Assembly: GCA_963576785.1 (NCBI GenBank)
Contig: OY756151.1
Coordinates: 868,001 to 932,000, forward strand
Reading direction: 5' to 3'
Length of the DNA stretch: 64,000 nt
Source of the DNA: Chlorophyllum brunneum
Taxonomy: Eukaryota; Basidiomycota; Agaricomycetes; Agaricales; Agaricaceae
In this document: piece by piece, positions 1 to 12,839 of the stretch
Position numbering within the stretch: the stretch's first letter is position 1
How the letters are laid out: each line of letters opens with the position of its first letter
Translations under genes and position numbers: made by a program
Notes under the pieces: model-generated
What the model saw: only the letters and a program-made list of their open reading frames with translations
What the model was told of the DNA's origin: nothing
Databases searched by the model: none

Positions 1-1739
1 CCGAGTCGATTCCTCTGAGAGCGAAGTTGCTCAAGCACTAGAGTAAAGTCAACGAACAGGTCATTAACGTATGGATCAGGGGAAGAGTGGATTGAGAGTA
101 TGGCGGTGGAACGGGCACAATGGCACAAGAGCATGGACAACCAGCACCATCGACGGTAGGGCAGTGCAATGGAAGGTTAGACCGACAAGTCAGCGAGACC
201 TATTAACATGTTACCACAGACTCAGATATGGGAACTGTAAGAATTTTTGCTTCACTGTAGTCAAGATAGATATGATGCAGGGTAGCGAATAAGTGGTGTG
301 GAAGTCCAATGCAGGTAATGACTTTTGAGTCTACCGAATGGAATATCAAATCCATTTAAGAATGGTCCAAACCTCACTGGGGTTGAAACTCGAGGGGATA
401 GTACCAGGTTTCGGATACACGGTAGGAGGGGAACACAGTAAACCAAAAACGAAGACCAAGGTGGTGATTCTATGCTGATAACGAAGTTTGGAAGATCTCC
501 AAATCCGCGAGTTGCCTTCCATGAGTCTGTGATTCCCGTTACGAGGAGCGTTTTTAGCCGGGCCAAGACAGGTACATAATCCGCCAAACCTAAGGTGGGG
601 TTGGGTCCTCACGTTTACACCAAGTTGGACCTATTGACCAAGAATGTGTCGGAATCGGGGAGGACGATGGATAGCCGCTAGTTTGGAAGCCATATGATCA
701 AACTTTTCAGGAAAATAAATCGACAGGCCGCAGCGAAAGTAGTCAGCACATACGCTCCCTCCAGTCCAATCTATGGGCTAGGTTCTTGCTGGTTCTGGGC
801 CAGAGTAGCCAGATGGTGTTCAGGCAGTGACAAGGTATTTGTAGACTCGGGAAAACCCAGCTGAATGATGTGGCGTCGCGTGCACGAGGGAGCGATTCTT
901 CATTTGAGAACCATACATCCACTTGTGGCGTTTGTTGTGGAGTAGAGTGCCAACCTCGCACCCGATTTCGAGCAAGTGTCTGGTGAAGAATGAATTGAAG
1001 CCGATTTCCTCCACGCCCTAAATACTTCCCGGAAGCAATTTGCAAACACATTTCAGTATGCGGACTCCTGCCGCCTCTGTTAATTTGGTTGTTCCTAGTT
1101 TGTTTGTCGTGAAGGAGTTGATGTGGCCGCTCCCACACTATGCCGTAAGTGTATGAGAGTACCGGCTTCAGTTGAATGTGAGCCGATGCACTAGTGAACT
1201 TATCAATCAGGGTCGGTGTTCGGCTTCCTTCCAGCTGTCTGTTCCCTTCTGTTATACTGTTGTGTTTGTGGACATGGAATGATCCGCTGATCATCGATCG
1301 ACGTTCAACCATCATGCACCAGCGCTTCCTCGCTTCGAAAATAGCCTGGCAGACATAGTTGTAGGCCCTACAAATCCTCTAGACATACTACTCTCCTAGT
1401 GACAGGTAAGTGCTTCTTGTTCAACGAGTATACATAGTTCCAAAGCTTTTCTGACTCTCTTGGTCAGGAACCGAACTTACTGAATTCCAACAGGGTTGCT
1501 TATGACACGAGGCATGTTACATGTTTCTATTAAGGATGGTCAATGCCGTGCAAAGCATGGTATGGGAGACAATACCCAATATGTTTAGTGCTGCTTATGG
1601 GCGCACGGGTTATAGTTTATAGGCAAGGTTTCTTCGGAGTCTCTCCCCCCTTCGCAACCCCACCGCTCATACAGCGTTACTGGGGCCACACGCGTCCTTA
1701 ACTGCTTCATGTTCTCGAGAGACATAGATCTTTGAAGTG
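1..1739. other. no supported gene
   Basis: Open frames here (for example a 190-codon minus-strand frame at 743-1315) show no recognisable domain, no consistent splice pattern and no compositional sign of coding. The last ~100 bases before 1740 probably contain the promoter and 5' leader of the SLATT-domain gene. Confidence 0.4.
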
Positions 1740-3620
1740 ATGTCATCGAGTACATATGCGCCAGATGCTTCTGACGGAGCTGGCAGTCCTTCTCCTGCTA
1801 GAGGCGCCATCAGGCATGAACAGCAAGATCAACTCGGCATCACCTCGACCTCTGTGGAGAGACCCTCAGCTGGGCCCCTCCATCCTGTTGAAGCACCCCT
1901 TAGTGCTACTTCTCTGTCTCCGCATGGTATTCCTCCCCCAACCTCTTCCCAACTTGGCCCCCCACCGGGGTCATCGCCAGGGCCCATACATGGGCATGTT
2001 TCTTCGGAGTCACCCCCCTCTCAGCAGAGCTCGCTTCCACCTGCAGATCCCCATCAGGTTCAATCAACCGCAACGGTTCAGGTCCGAGATTTCGATCGCG
2101 ACTCGCAAGAAACAATCGTTAGGCCTCGCGTTTTTACTTCAACCCACCAAGCTCATCCTCAGAGTGCTGCGTCTTCGCCACCACCCTCCACCGTAGACTT
2201 ATCCTATTCTACTCGCCCTCGTACACCGACCCGCTCTGAAGGGAACCAAAGCAGCCAACAGCCCGTACAAACTCGTGTCCTTCCGGAATCGGCATTTACA
2301 CGCTCCCCAGTCCACCATAGTGTCCATACTCATGGGCAGCTCCATTCCGATCCACCTCCATCTCAGGAAGGACATGGGACTTTAGATTCAGAGACCGAAA
2401 CAGATACAGACCAAAGAAGAGCACAGTCTCGTAGTTCCTTGGCTGCAATGCGTAAACACCAGCCGTTGCCACCTCTTCCTCGAGCTACAAATCCCGGCAT
2501 GTCACAATCCCCGAGCCTTTCCGTTAGCAATCCGGTGAATAAATCTGTTCCTGCATTTATATTGGATTGTTGAATGACATACTTTCTCGCAGCATGATGC
2601 CCGACGCCCTCAATCTGCTGAAAGCGCTGTCAGTGGGCAGAGCGCTATTGATAGGAACAATGGCTTGGCCGGTAATGGGCGAAGTAACGTGGTTGTCAGC
2701 AGTCTTGGCTTGAATGCAGGAACGCCGGGTGCTACAGGTACCTATAGTCATGAACCAGAGACAAACGAAACCCGCCCAAGTATTGTTCCTGGTCTCGCGA
2801 CTGTTACAAGTCATCCCACTCTCGAGCGGTCACGAACCCTGAGATCGGGCGTAGATTGGGTCTCTGGAGAGGACAAGGTGGACCAGACTTTCATTGATGT
2901 TATCGACAGAAAAGTTTAACCATCGATACTTGGCAGACTCGCGAAAAAACCGTCGGAGAGAGGCTAGATCCCACACTCGATACCGCGAGGGTTGAACGCG
3001 CCAAATACGCACTCAAGGCCAAGATGACTGGGTACACTCTGAACATTGCCATTGGTCTCCAAGTCCTCATCGGAGCGCTGACCACGGGATTATCGGCTGC
3101 TACTACAGGAAGACAGGTGAGCGATATTACCACCTCCTGATGAACTTTGCTAACGGTCTCCATCTGTGTCTAGACGTCTATTATGACAGCAATCCTAGGT
3201 ACTTCTCTTTGATGTCTATTTGAACTTGGAGTCAACGACCATTCCTTCGCTTCTAGGTGGCATTGCGACAATGGTTGCGTCCTACCTTGCACGTGCACGT
3301 GGATCAAATGAACCTGAGCTCTCGATAGCAAGGGTCAAAGATCTTGAACATTTCATTCGTGAATGCGAGACTTTTAAACTTGATTATGGTCACCTCAGGG
3401 GCAGCACGAATCCAAAGTACCACAAGTATTTAGATGAACTACGAGACAAATTTGAAGAATTGCTGGGTAGCGCCAATGGGTGAGTCCGGAGTTTTTAGAT
3501 TTTTTTTCATGCTTCTGCTATCTTCTTATCTTCCGGTTATTTAACCCTGTAACGGCCCAAGTATGATGTATTGATGGCTGACTACCTAACAGAGAACGAC
3601 GTCTAGCTCCGCCAGTCTAA
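1740..3620 (+). CDS. SLATT-domain (fungal) two-TM protein with disordered Pro/Ser-rich N-terminus
   Basis: Rebuilt exons: 1740-2534, 2593-2877, 2937-3116, 3174-3198, 3257-3479, 3593-3620, giving about 511 aa. The first ~360 residues are rich in Pro, Ser, Gln and Thr and look disordered. The C-terminal part (exons 3-6) carries the fungal SLATT signature: TVGERLDPTL, then RAKYALKAKMTGY, a hydrophobic helix (NIAIGLQVLIGALTTG), a short turn, a second hydrophobic helix (ILGGIATMVASYLARARG), then an acidic helix ending FEELLGSANGERRLAPPV. SLATT domains are two-helix membrane modules described in prokaryotic nucleotide-signalling conflict systems and expanded in fungi; no biochemical role is established for the fungal form. 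The start is the ATG at 1740; a GTG just upstream is in frame but not a plausible eukaryotic start. Exon 4 is a 25-nt microexon. The frame has a stop at 3481 only if the GTGAGT donor at 3480 is ignored. The exon 2/3 junction is the least certain: alternative in-phase donors lie at 2851 and 2899. Confidence 0.85.
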
Positions 3621-3934
3621 GGGACATTTTCCTCGCTACATTTTATGTCGGACTTTTCCGGCCTTGAACAGCCAGAAATATACATTGTTCATTTGTTGAA
3701 GATACAGGCATTATTCAGTATTTTACTCCTCACAGATGATTGGGTCAGACACTACAATGTTAGCGGTAAGGTAGAATGGGTCCAATGCCACACTCATCTT
3801 CGCATAATCATGTAATGTGAAAATCCCGCAGAATATATATTACATTGGTTGTTCCAGGGGTCGGCAGAATTGAGAGCCTCCAGACAGTTTGGGAGAAATT
3901 GTATGGAATATAGCTTGGGTAAGTACTTTTAATT
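3621..3934. other. intergenic, convergent 3' ends
   Basis: About 310 bases between the ends of the SLATT gene (plus) and URA2 (minus). It should hold both 3' untranslated regions; I see no further coding signal. Confidence 0.5.
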
Positions 3935-6900
3935 TCAAGCCATGACACTGGCAAGAAGGGCCATGCGAATCTTGTACGATAGGTTAGCCACAGGCATGTG
4001 AACCAGGGACGGGGAACGTACGAAGAGGCCATAACGCATTTGACGGAAATAGACGGCGCGCCTCGAATCGAAGTCGACCTCGGGGTCAATTTCTGTGAAA
4101 ATAGCAACAATGAACATCGGTAAATCCCATCAAAAAAAGAGATTTACCATTAACACGAGGAAGGGGATGCATCACAATCATGTCCTCCTTTGCCCTCGAG
4201 AGAACGGCATGGTCTACCCTATATGCATCCTTCACCTGCAGCCACTCCTGTTCGCTCTCGAACCTCTCCTTCTGCACTCTCGTGACATACAACACGTCGG
4301 TGTCTGCAAGGACCTCATCAAGAGACTCACAGATAGTGACAGAAATACCGGCTTTGCGTGCAGCAGAAACGACACTTTGGGGCATAGCGAGAGAAGGTGG
4401 CGAAACAAAGTTCAGGTGGACGGAGTATAGGCAGAGGAGGGTGACGAGGCTATGGACGGTGCGTCCGTTCTTGAGGTCACCAAGGAGGGTAATAATGCGG
4501 CCATTAACAGTACCCAGCTCAGAGCGAATGGTGTAGATGTCAAGCAGAGCCTAGACACGCGCATAAGCACGGTAGGAAAGAAGAATTTTAGAACGCACCT
4601 GCGTGGGATGTTCGCCGACACCATCGCCGCCGTTTATAATAGGAACGGGGGAAAACTTGGCTGCTAATTGGGCACTTCCAGCGTCAGGATGACGAAGCAC
4701 AATGGCGTCTCCATAGCATGCTAGGGTCCTGATGGTGTCGGAGAGGGTCTCCCCTTTGGAAACAGACGATCTTTCAGCGGTAATCGATACTACCTCGCCA
4801 CCACATCGTTTCATTGCAGCCTCGAATGAAGAGCTAGTGCGAGTTGAAGGCTCATAGAATGCGGAGCAGAGAACCTTCCCTCGGAGGATGTCCAAGACGC
4901 CATTACGCTCGACTTGCAGGTGCATTTCGTGAGCAAGGGAGAAGAGATCATACAAGTCCCGGTGAGTGAACTGTTTGACGGATAGGATGTGGCGACGGTG
5001 GAAGGAAGGATGAGGAATGAGACTAGTAGAAGTGTGCCCCATTTGGGAGGTCTGATGGCTTTGGAGTTGGCTAGAGAATGGCTGAGGTGTAGGGGTGGGG
5101 GCAGCAGGGACTGTCGGAGCAGGTTCGACAATAGCTTCTTTTGGAGGCGCATGAGGTACAATTGCCGCAGAAATGTCCCGGCCAATCGGAGAGGAGAATG
5201 ATGCACCATCCAAAAACACGGTCTGGTTATGAATGACCACACGATGAATAGCTCCGGTGACCAGTTTCATGTCTAATGGCGACCAGGAGCCATACAAACT
5301 CCTGAATGGTACTTTTCGACCAATGACAACCTCAACGTGAGTGTAGTTCTGCTCGGGGATGCCAAAGATATGAACAGGATTATCGTGGAGACGAGCACGA
5401 ATATCTTCGAGGCTGAGACGACCGTCGGTAACTGCAGTGAGTAGAAGAGGGAGAACCTCTACGAAACCAGACGTGGCCGTGAAGATCTTCCCCGCGTCAC
5501 TTGTGATCCGGGAGGGGATTGTTCCGATGGAGAAAGCATCGATCTTGTCAAGGCGCTGCCACAACGTCTTTTGATCGGTAGAAGTGGGAAGGGAAGTGGA
5601 GCCGGGGAAGTCTTCTCTCGAGTAGAAGAGTGAGTAAACCGATACGTCGCAAGTCACTTTGAGCTGTTTCGCCTTACTCAGAGTGATAAGCAACAGATCA
5701 TCGTTAGTCTGGACATCAGTGACGTGGACACTGCGACTGTGCAAACTGGCCAGCAGAAGGATCGAAGCGAGATCGGATCCCTTGGCATTAGTGATGATGG
5801 TCTTCTCCATGGGCCACGAGGCGAAGTGAGCCGCGACTATCGACAAGGGAGTGCATCCAGGGACAAATAGAGCTTTAGCTTGCGAGTGGACCTCTTCACC
5901 CAAACCCTGGACGTTGGTAGCGGTTGCCGTAACACTAAGCGCATAGTTGCAGTGAGCAGCGCCGACAATATTTGTCTGGGCCTGTTCCAACGTTTGGCGA
6001 TCAGAAATTATGCCACTAGAGCCACCAGGCAGAACGATAACACTAGTGAAACCAGCAGCGACGGAAGCCTCCGTGACATGGGCCAAGTCTTTGCTGTCAG
6101 GATTTATTAAGTCGGGGACGAAGGCACCAACGCTGACGAGACCAGGGAAGATATGAGTATGGTACGAGCTCTTGGAGTCGATGCTTGCCACATCCAAAGG
6201 AAGCTTGCGAACGAGGGCCTCTGCGAGTATTTTTGCGTTCTTGACATTCGTAACAAGTGGGACGGCATAATCGATGGCCATACGGCGAGTATGATAGCCT
6301 TTGCTAGTGTAACTGGCGGGACGACGATAGTGGTTCTTAGAAGGCAGGTTGATGTATAGGTCGATGAGATTGTTTGCGAGATGTTGGGTCAACGAATACT
6401 CTGATTTCTCCCCTGAAAGGTTGTTTCCGCCAAGCGTGTCAAGATACTGAGAACAAAATCGTCAGACCAAAGAGAACCCGATAGAACACAGGAAGCATCA
6501 ACTCTACCTTGCAATGAACGTTATGTTCCGTAAGGAAATCTGCTGTACCCGATGTAGCAAAGATATTATAGCCAGCTGCGCTCAACTTTTGCACGGAAGG
6601 TAATATTTCCAGCTTTTCCCGGTAGCTCCCAATCGAGAACAAAATGTTCTTGTTCGGAAGTACAAAACCCGTCGAAATTAACGCCTTAAGGTACGCCTCG
6701 TACTTGTCACGACCGAAGCAAGCAACTTCGCCAGTCGAAGCCATCTCAACACCCAAAACCGGGTCAGCACCTGACAGACGACTGAAGCTGAACTGTGGGA
6801 CTTTGATACCAACGTAGTCCACTGGAAGACCGGGATCAGGGTATGATTCCACGGGCAATCCCAGCATGACCTTCGTCGCCATCTCGATCGCGTCGATTCC

Positions 6901-9900
6901 AGTGACTTTGGAGACAAAGGGGAACGAGCGAGCAGCGCGGAGGTTACACTCGATGACTTTGATTTCGTTGTTCTTTGCAATGAACTGGATATTGAACGGA
7001 CCGGTAACGTTGAGTGCATTACCAATCTTGGCAGTGGCCTCCTCAATCTGACGGACGGTTTGTGGGTCCAAATCTTGCGGTGGGTGGATAAGGGTGGCAT
7101 CACCTGAATGGACGCCGGCGTTCTCAACGTGCTCCGAGATATAGTGCATGACCATCTTTCCATCCTTTGCAATAGCGTCCATTTCAATTTCCTTGGCTTG
7201 CTCGATGTATTTCGAAATAACGACAGGGTGATCGCGAGAAACCTCGGCAGCCTGGGTTAAGTAGTTGACCAGGTCGTCACCGGTAGAGACAACGTTCATA
7301 GCGGCACCAGAGAGTACGTAAGATGGGCGCACGAGTACGGGATACCCGACCTTGTCGCAGAAAGTAGTCGCTTCTTCGAAACTGGTCAGTTCCTTCCATT
7401 GAGGCTGATCAACGCCAATCTCGTCAAGAAGACGCGAGAATTTGTATCGATTCTCTGCAGTGTCGATCATCTCTGGTGAAGTGCCGTATATCTTGACGTT
7501 CTGACGGTAGAGTGGCAGAGCGATGTTATTGGGAGTTTGACCGCCCATAGATAATATAACACCACGCGACTGCTCCACATCGTAGATATCAAGGATCGTC
7601 TCCAAACTGATGTTCTCGAAATAGAGGCGGTCGGCTTCATCGTAGTCGGTACTGACGGTTTCGGGGTTATAGTTGACCATCACGGTAGGGAAACCCAGCT
7701 CGCGGAGGGTTCGAATGGCGCGAACTGCACACCAGTCAAATTCAACGGAAGAACCGATCCGGTAAACACCGGAACCAAGAACCATGACGCCACGATCCTC
7801 AAACTGGATATCATGCTCAACCGCATTGTAGGTGGTATAGAGATAGTTGGTGAAAGCAGGGAACTCGGCAGCAACAGTATCTATTTGTTTGACGAAGGGT
7901 GCAACACCAGCTTCCTGGCGCAGCCGGCGAACGGCCAGCTCTGTTGAACCAAAGCAGACAGCGAGTTGACGATCGGAGAAACCAAGCTGCTTGGCCTGCC
8001 TGAGTATGGTTGACGAGATGTTCGCCACGTTATACTCGCTAATGGGTGTGTCACTGTCGGTTCGAGGTGCAAGCCAGTGAGCAACTCACGTAAGGCTCTT
8101 CTCCGTCTGGTAGATATAGTGGAGCTTCGTCAGAAACCATTTGTCAATGTTGGTCATTTGGTGGACCTTATCGACAGTGTAGCCACGATGGAAGGCTGTC
8201 GAAATGGCGAAGATACGTTTGTCCGTAGGGTTGATCAGCTCCTCATCGATATCCTCCACATACTCATTCTAAAATCTTCTGATGAGCCGCAACGAACTAG
8301 TAGTGAGGGCCAGTCACGTACTTTAGCGAAACCGGTGAATTGATCATCAATCGCTCTGATCGCCTTCTGTATTGTCTCTTCGAATGTCCTTCCGATGCTC
8401 ATGACTTCACCGACACTCTTCATGCTACTACTTAGGAGTCTGCTAACACGGTTGAACTTCTTGAGGTCCCATCGGGGAATCTTGACAACACAGTAGTCCA
8501 AGCTAGGTTCAAAGCAGGCGCTGGTGACCTTGGTGACTGTGTTCTTGATCTCATTAAGAGGGATCCCAAGACCGAGCTTTGCTGCGATGAAGGCAAGGGG
8601 ATAGCCAGTCGCTTTCGAGGCCAAAGCAGACGAGCGAGAAAGACGGGCATTCACCTTCCAAAGTTTACATATAAATGATTCGCTACTTCTTAATGGCGAC
8701 TCACCTCAATGATACAGTATTCGCGGGAAATGGGATTGAGGGCGTATTGAATGTTGCATTCACCAACGACGCCGAGATGGCGAATAACATTGATGGCGGT
8801 AGTCCGAAGCATGTTATAATCCGAGTCTGATAGAGTTTGAGAGGGCGCAACGACGATAGAGTCTCCAGTATGGATACCGAGGGGGTCGAAATTCTGCAAG
8901 CCCATGAGCAAGCTTCCCCTTCACCCAAGTATTGCTCACCTCCATGTTACAGACAGTAATACAATTATCCCTGCAGTCACGGACAACCTCATATTCGATT
9001 TCTTTCCACCCCTTCATACTCTTCTCGACCAGAACTTGAGGGCTGGTAGCAAATGCCTTGGCACATAAAGTGCGTAATTGGGCCTCGTCCTGCGCGAAAC
9101 CAGACCCAAGACCGCCAAGTGCATAAGCAGCGCGCACGATGACAGGGAAACCAATACCCTTGGCGGCAGCAACAGCCTCCTCAGCATTAATGGCCGTGGC
9201 GCTCTGGGCACACTTCTCTCCTATCTCCTCCATGGCACTAGCGAAGAGCTGCCTATCCTCCGTTGTGATGATGGTATCAATTGGGGTACCCAAAACCTGC
9301 ACACCGAGACCGGCAAACTCGTCCTTCATCTTGACACCAACATTCAAGGCAGTCTGACCGCCGAAAGTAACATAGATACCGTCAGGCTTCTCGAACTTGA
9401 TAACCTTGCGAACGAACTCGGGAGTGACGGGGAGGAAATAGACCTTATCAGCAAGGCCCTTAGAAGTGGCAATTGTAGCGATGTTGGGATTTATCATGAT
9501 GGTGTAGATGCCCTCCTCCTTGAGGGCTTTGATGGCCTGAGAACCGGAATAATCAAACTCTCCAGCCTGACCGATCGACAAACCGCCAGACCCAAGAATG
9601 ATGACCTTCGAAACGTTAGCGCGGGGAACGCGCTTGTCGTTGTCCTCTTTCTTGCCACCGGGCATCTTGATGGGAACGAGTGAGTTGGTCTTGGCACAAT
9701 CTTCTACATTCTGCAGGAAGACATCGAAAAGAAATTCTGTGTCTCGAGGGCCAGGAGTAGATTCCGGGTGAAACTGAACTGAGAAGAAAGGCTTGTGTTC
9801 GCAATAAATACCCTCATTGCTGCCGTCATTCGCGTTCCTGAAAAATTCCTTCCACCCAACTGGGAGAGTTGCCGTATCAACCTGGAAACCGTGATTCTGG

Positions 9901-11098
9901 CTGGTGATGTAACAGCGACCCGAAAGTGCGTCTGTGCAAGGTATGTTATGGCCACGGTTCCCATACTTCATCTTCGAAGTCTTGGCACCGACAGCCAATG
10001 CAATGAGTTGATGTCCAAGGCAAATACCGAAAATTGGTCTGTCTCCGTTCTGCATTGCTACAGAAAGTCGTTCGACGGTCTCCTTCACCATGGTTGGGTC
10101 ACCAGGTCCATTGGAAATGAAGAGGCCGTCATAAGGCTCCGGATCGGAGAGGAAGTTGTAATTCCAGGGAACCACCTTGAGTTCAACACCGCGTTTAGTG
10201 AAGCAGCGAATCTGATTATACTTCATCCCAACGTCAAGAGCCAAGACGCGTAAGGGTCGACCAGAAGGATGGAGGCGGGGCGTCTCAGCAGGTCTAAACA
10301 CACGGGGGGTGGGAATGGACACACAAGCGACAAGGTTTTTCTGGTTCGGGTCGGAAAACGGGACGTCAATGTAGTCCTCACGCCATGAGTAGGGGGTGGG
10401 TGGGATGGAGGGGTGAGAAGAAGCTTGAGGTAGCCGGGGAGATAGAGTGTAAGGTCTGCCGACCTGAAGCTCACCCGAGCGAGCAAGGACCCTTCCGAGC
10501 ATGGAACCTTTTTCGCGAATCTTTTTTGTAAGAACGCGGGTATCGACACCGTAGAGAGCGGGAATCCTGTTTTCCTTTAGCCATGTAGAGAGGGAAGAAT
10601 TGGCGAGGAAATGACTGTAGTCTTGAGAATAATACCCGACAACAAGCGCTGCGACGTGTATGCGTGAAGATTCGAATTCGGAAGGTAGGTCATCCAGGGA
10701 CGGTGGGCGCTCAGGAACGCCATAATTCCCAATCAGCGGATAAGTGAGCACGAGGATTTGGCCCTCGTAGGACGGGTCCGTGAGTGATTCTACGTATCCA
10801 ACCATACCTATGGTTACTGTCAGACAACCCTCAAATTTTCAACTCAAAAGTGCACTTAACCTGTCTGGAATACACATTCGCCAGCAATGCTCTTCTTCTC
10901 AGCACCGAAGCTGATACCGCAGTAGGCAGATCCATCAGCGAGCTCTAAAACACTATCGACAACTTCGACCGCATTTTCGTTGATCGAGAAAGCAGTGACA
11001 GGTGGTGCAAGAACGGTGGTGAAGTCGCTGGGGGTGCGAATGAGGTTGGGGCGAAGAGCGTTGAGATTTCCGTTTGGAATAGAAATACGTTGAGACAT
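3935..11098 (-). CDS. URA2: URA2: CPSase II / inactive DHOase-like / aspartate transcarbamylase fusion
   Basis: Catalyses the first two steps of de novo UMP synthesis in the cytosol: carbamoyl phosphate from glutamine, bicarbonate and ATP, then carbamoyl aspartate. Ten exons sum to 6696 nt (2231 aa), matching the usual ~2200 aa: 11098-10861, 10807-8940, 8893-8705, 8654-8322, 8268-8090, 8038-6508, 6446-4599, 4550-4148, 4092-4022, 3970-3935. Nine introns of 46-61 nt, all GT-AG. Domains: class I glutamine amidotransferase with nucleophile Cys near residue 341 (FGICLGHQ) and FSVQFHPES; two ATP-grasp halves of the CPSase large chain; an MGS-like regulatory stretch ([10 protein letters not shown]); a dihydroorotase-like domain from ~1540 that lacks the metal-binding HxH ([12 protein letters not shown] instead); then ATCase with the carbamoyl-phosphate loop YEPSTRTS near 1980 and HPLPRVNE near 2190. 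A true DHOase is expected elsewhere in the genome, as in other fungi. UTP feedback inhibition is known for the family and not visible here. Confidence 0.97.
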
Positions 11099-11164
11099 GG
11101 CGCACGATAAATTAGGGGAGTCGCGGTGTCGTCGTCTCCCTCACCACTCGAAGTCGAATGCGAG

Positions 11165-11195
11165 TGGGGAGGAAGAGGAGAAGAAAAAAAAAGAC
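11165..11195 (-). promoter_or_regulatory. pyrimidine-rich tract upstream of URA2
   Basis: On the coding (minus) strand this is an almost pure CT tract 67-97 bases upstream of the URA2 ATG. Such tracts commonly mark core promoters or transcription start regions of highly expressed fungal genes. The assignment is by position and composition only. Confidence 0.35.
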
Positions 11196-12839
11196 CAAAG
11201 ATCTAATCTCTTTCGTTGTTTGGCCTTGTATGGCATCCATCATTCTGGCAAAATTTGAAGCATCTACATCAGATCTATCTATCGACTTGTCTAAAACTCT
11301 GCGTGATGAATACAGGGAAGCAACAGTGGAGGAGAGTGGAGGCGGCACGTGCGGTCTTCTGGTGCTCATCGGCCAACAACAAAAAAAGACCCGACAGTTG
11401 AACGAACGCTGAGCGCCGAATATTGAATATTGAAGGTTCAAACAGTCAATTTCGTGGACAGATGATCGGGCTTCTTTTGATCGACAGCTCCCGGATTATT
11501 CTCGGTCTAAATCCTCTCAGCTTAATACAGTCGGTCGCAGAGTACTTCTACATCAATGAAGACTTATAATGTTCAAGCACCAGATACGGCTCCAGGACAT
11601 AGGGTGGACGCCCTGGAGCATGGATCAACGTCTATGAAACACTGTTGGCAAACGCAGAGCCATCTGCGGATTGAATAACCCTCCTTACCTGCAACAGCCA
11701 CATGTTAGGCAATCCACAATTGTTGCAAGACATCCAGAGATCCCTGTCCGGTCTAAATCAATCCCCGGACACAAGAGACGCGAAGGAGACGCACATCCTA
11801 TAAGGCACTCAATGCACCCGGAAATAACATCAACGATCGTCACGATACAACCGCCGATGCATTCAAATATCCCTACGGTCTGATCAATGCATTGGTATCT
11901 GAGAACAAGTCAAACAAGCTTCACCTGCAAAGCAAGAGAATATACAACTGATCTAGATCAAACTCTGCGCAACACAATCGAATGGGTGGGCTACGTACCC
12001 CATGGCTGGGTGATCAAACACACTGGCTTTCCTGTCAGTGTGCCGGTATCCATCTTATACTCCTCTGGAGGGTTCGATACTCCATGATGTTAGTTATCCA
12101 TGACACCATATCGCTACCTCCACAGAACATGAGTGCACAGGTTGGACTCCACTTTCAGCATGACTACTCCAGAGGGGGACTGATGGGGATGGGGGAATGC
12201 CTTTACGTCATCAGACTACCACTGTTCAGTTTTCCAGAGTCGAACCCATGAGCACTTGTAATCCACAACGGTCTTGCAAATGTTCTTGCGACAGGGTACA
12301 GATGGTGATGCAGCACTACAATATGCCAGCCGTTAGTGCCGTAATGTCTTCTGGGTTGACTGATGATTTAAGATACGATGATCAGGACGGGGCACTGATG
12401 GTACCAGGACAAGTGCGTAGGAGTCACACGAGGACGAAGTTGGATGAATGACGTACCTGATTAGGCTCGCGGATTGCCCACGCGCTTCTCCATAAGGAAC
12501 ATCTGCGGAATTAATGAGCCCAACAGAGAGCAAACTCTGAACTCGGCTTCGCCCGAACTCTTAGGAGGGCTCTTCGAAACAGTTACTCAAACACTGTTCG
12601 AAGCCATGTTCAAGCAAAACGGATTCGAACCGAGGGCGAATGGACTATGGCCCTCAGAATTTAGACACATACATGTATTGCAATCTCAGATAAGCCGCGA
12701 ACCGGGATACACAGACGAACAATATGACGAGATAGAAACAACCAGACACCGATCGGCCGCTGAGCAAGAAGGGAACTTATTTAACAGCAGCCTCTGATAT
12801 TCGAAACAGTGTCCAATCATCCTCCACCATCAATATTTC
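11196..12839. other. intergenic, no supported gene
   Basis: About 1.6 kb between the URA2 promoter side and the 3' end of the first hydrophobin gene. Open frames on both strands are short and show no domain. I found no convincing tRNA or repeat; a B-box-like GGTTCGA near 12240 (minus strand) does not fold into a T-arm. Confidence 0.4.

Noticed and set aside
743..1315. 190-codon minus-strand frame
   Set aside because: No domain, no splice support, composition like the surrounding noncoding sequence.
1737..1739. GTG in frame upstream of the SLATT gene as a start
   Set aside because: Nuclear fungal genes start with ATG; the ATG at 1740 follows directly.
12220..12290. tRNA-like B-box (GGTTCGACTC) on the minus strand
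   Set aside because: The bases on both sides do not pair into a T-stem and no matching A-box or acceptor stem is present.
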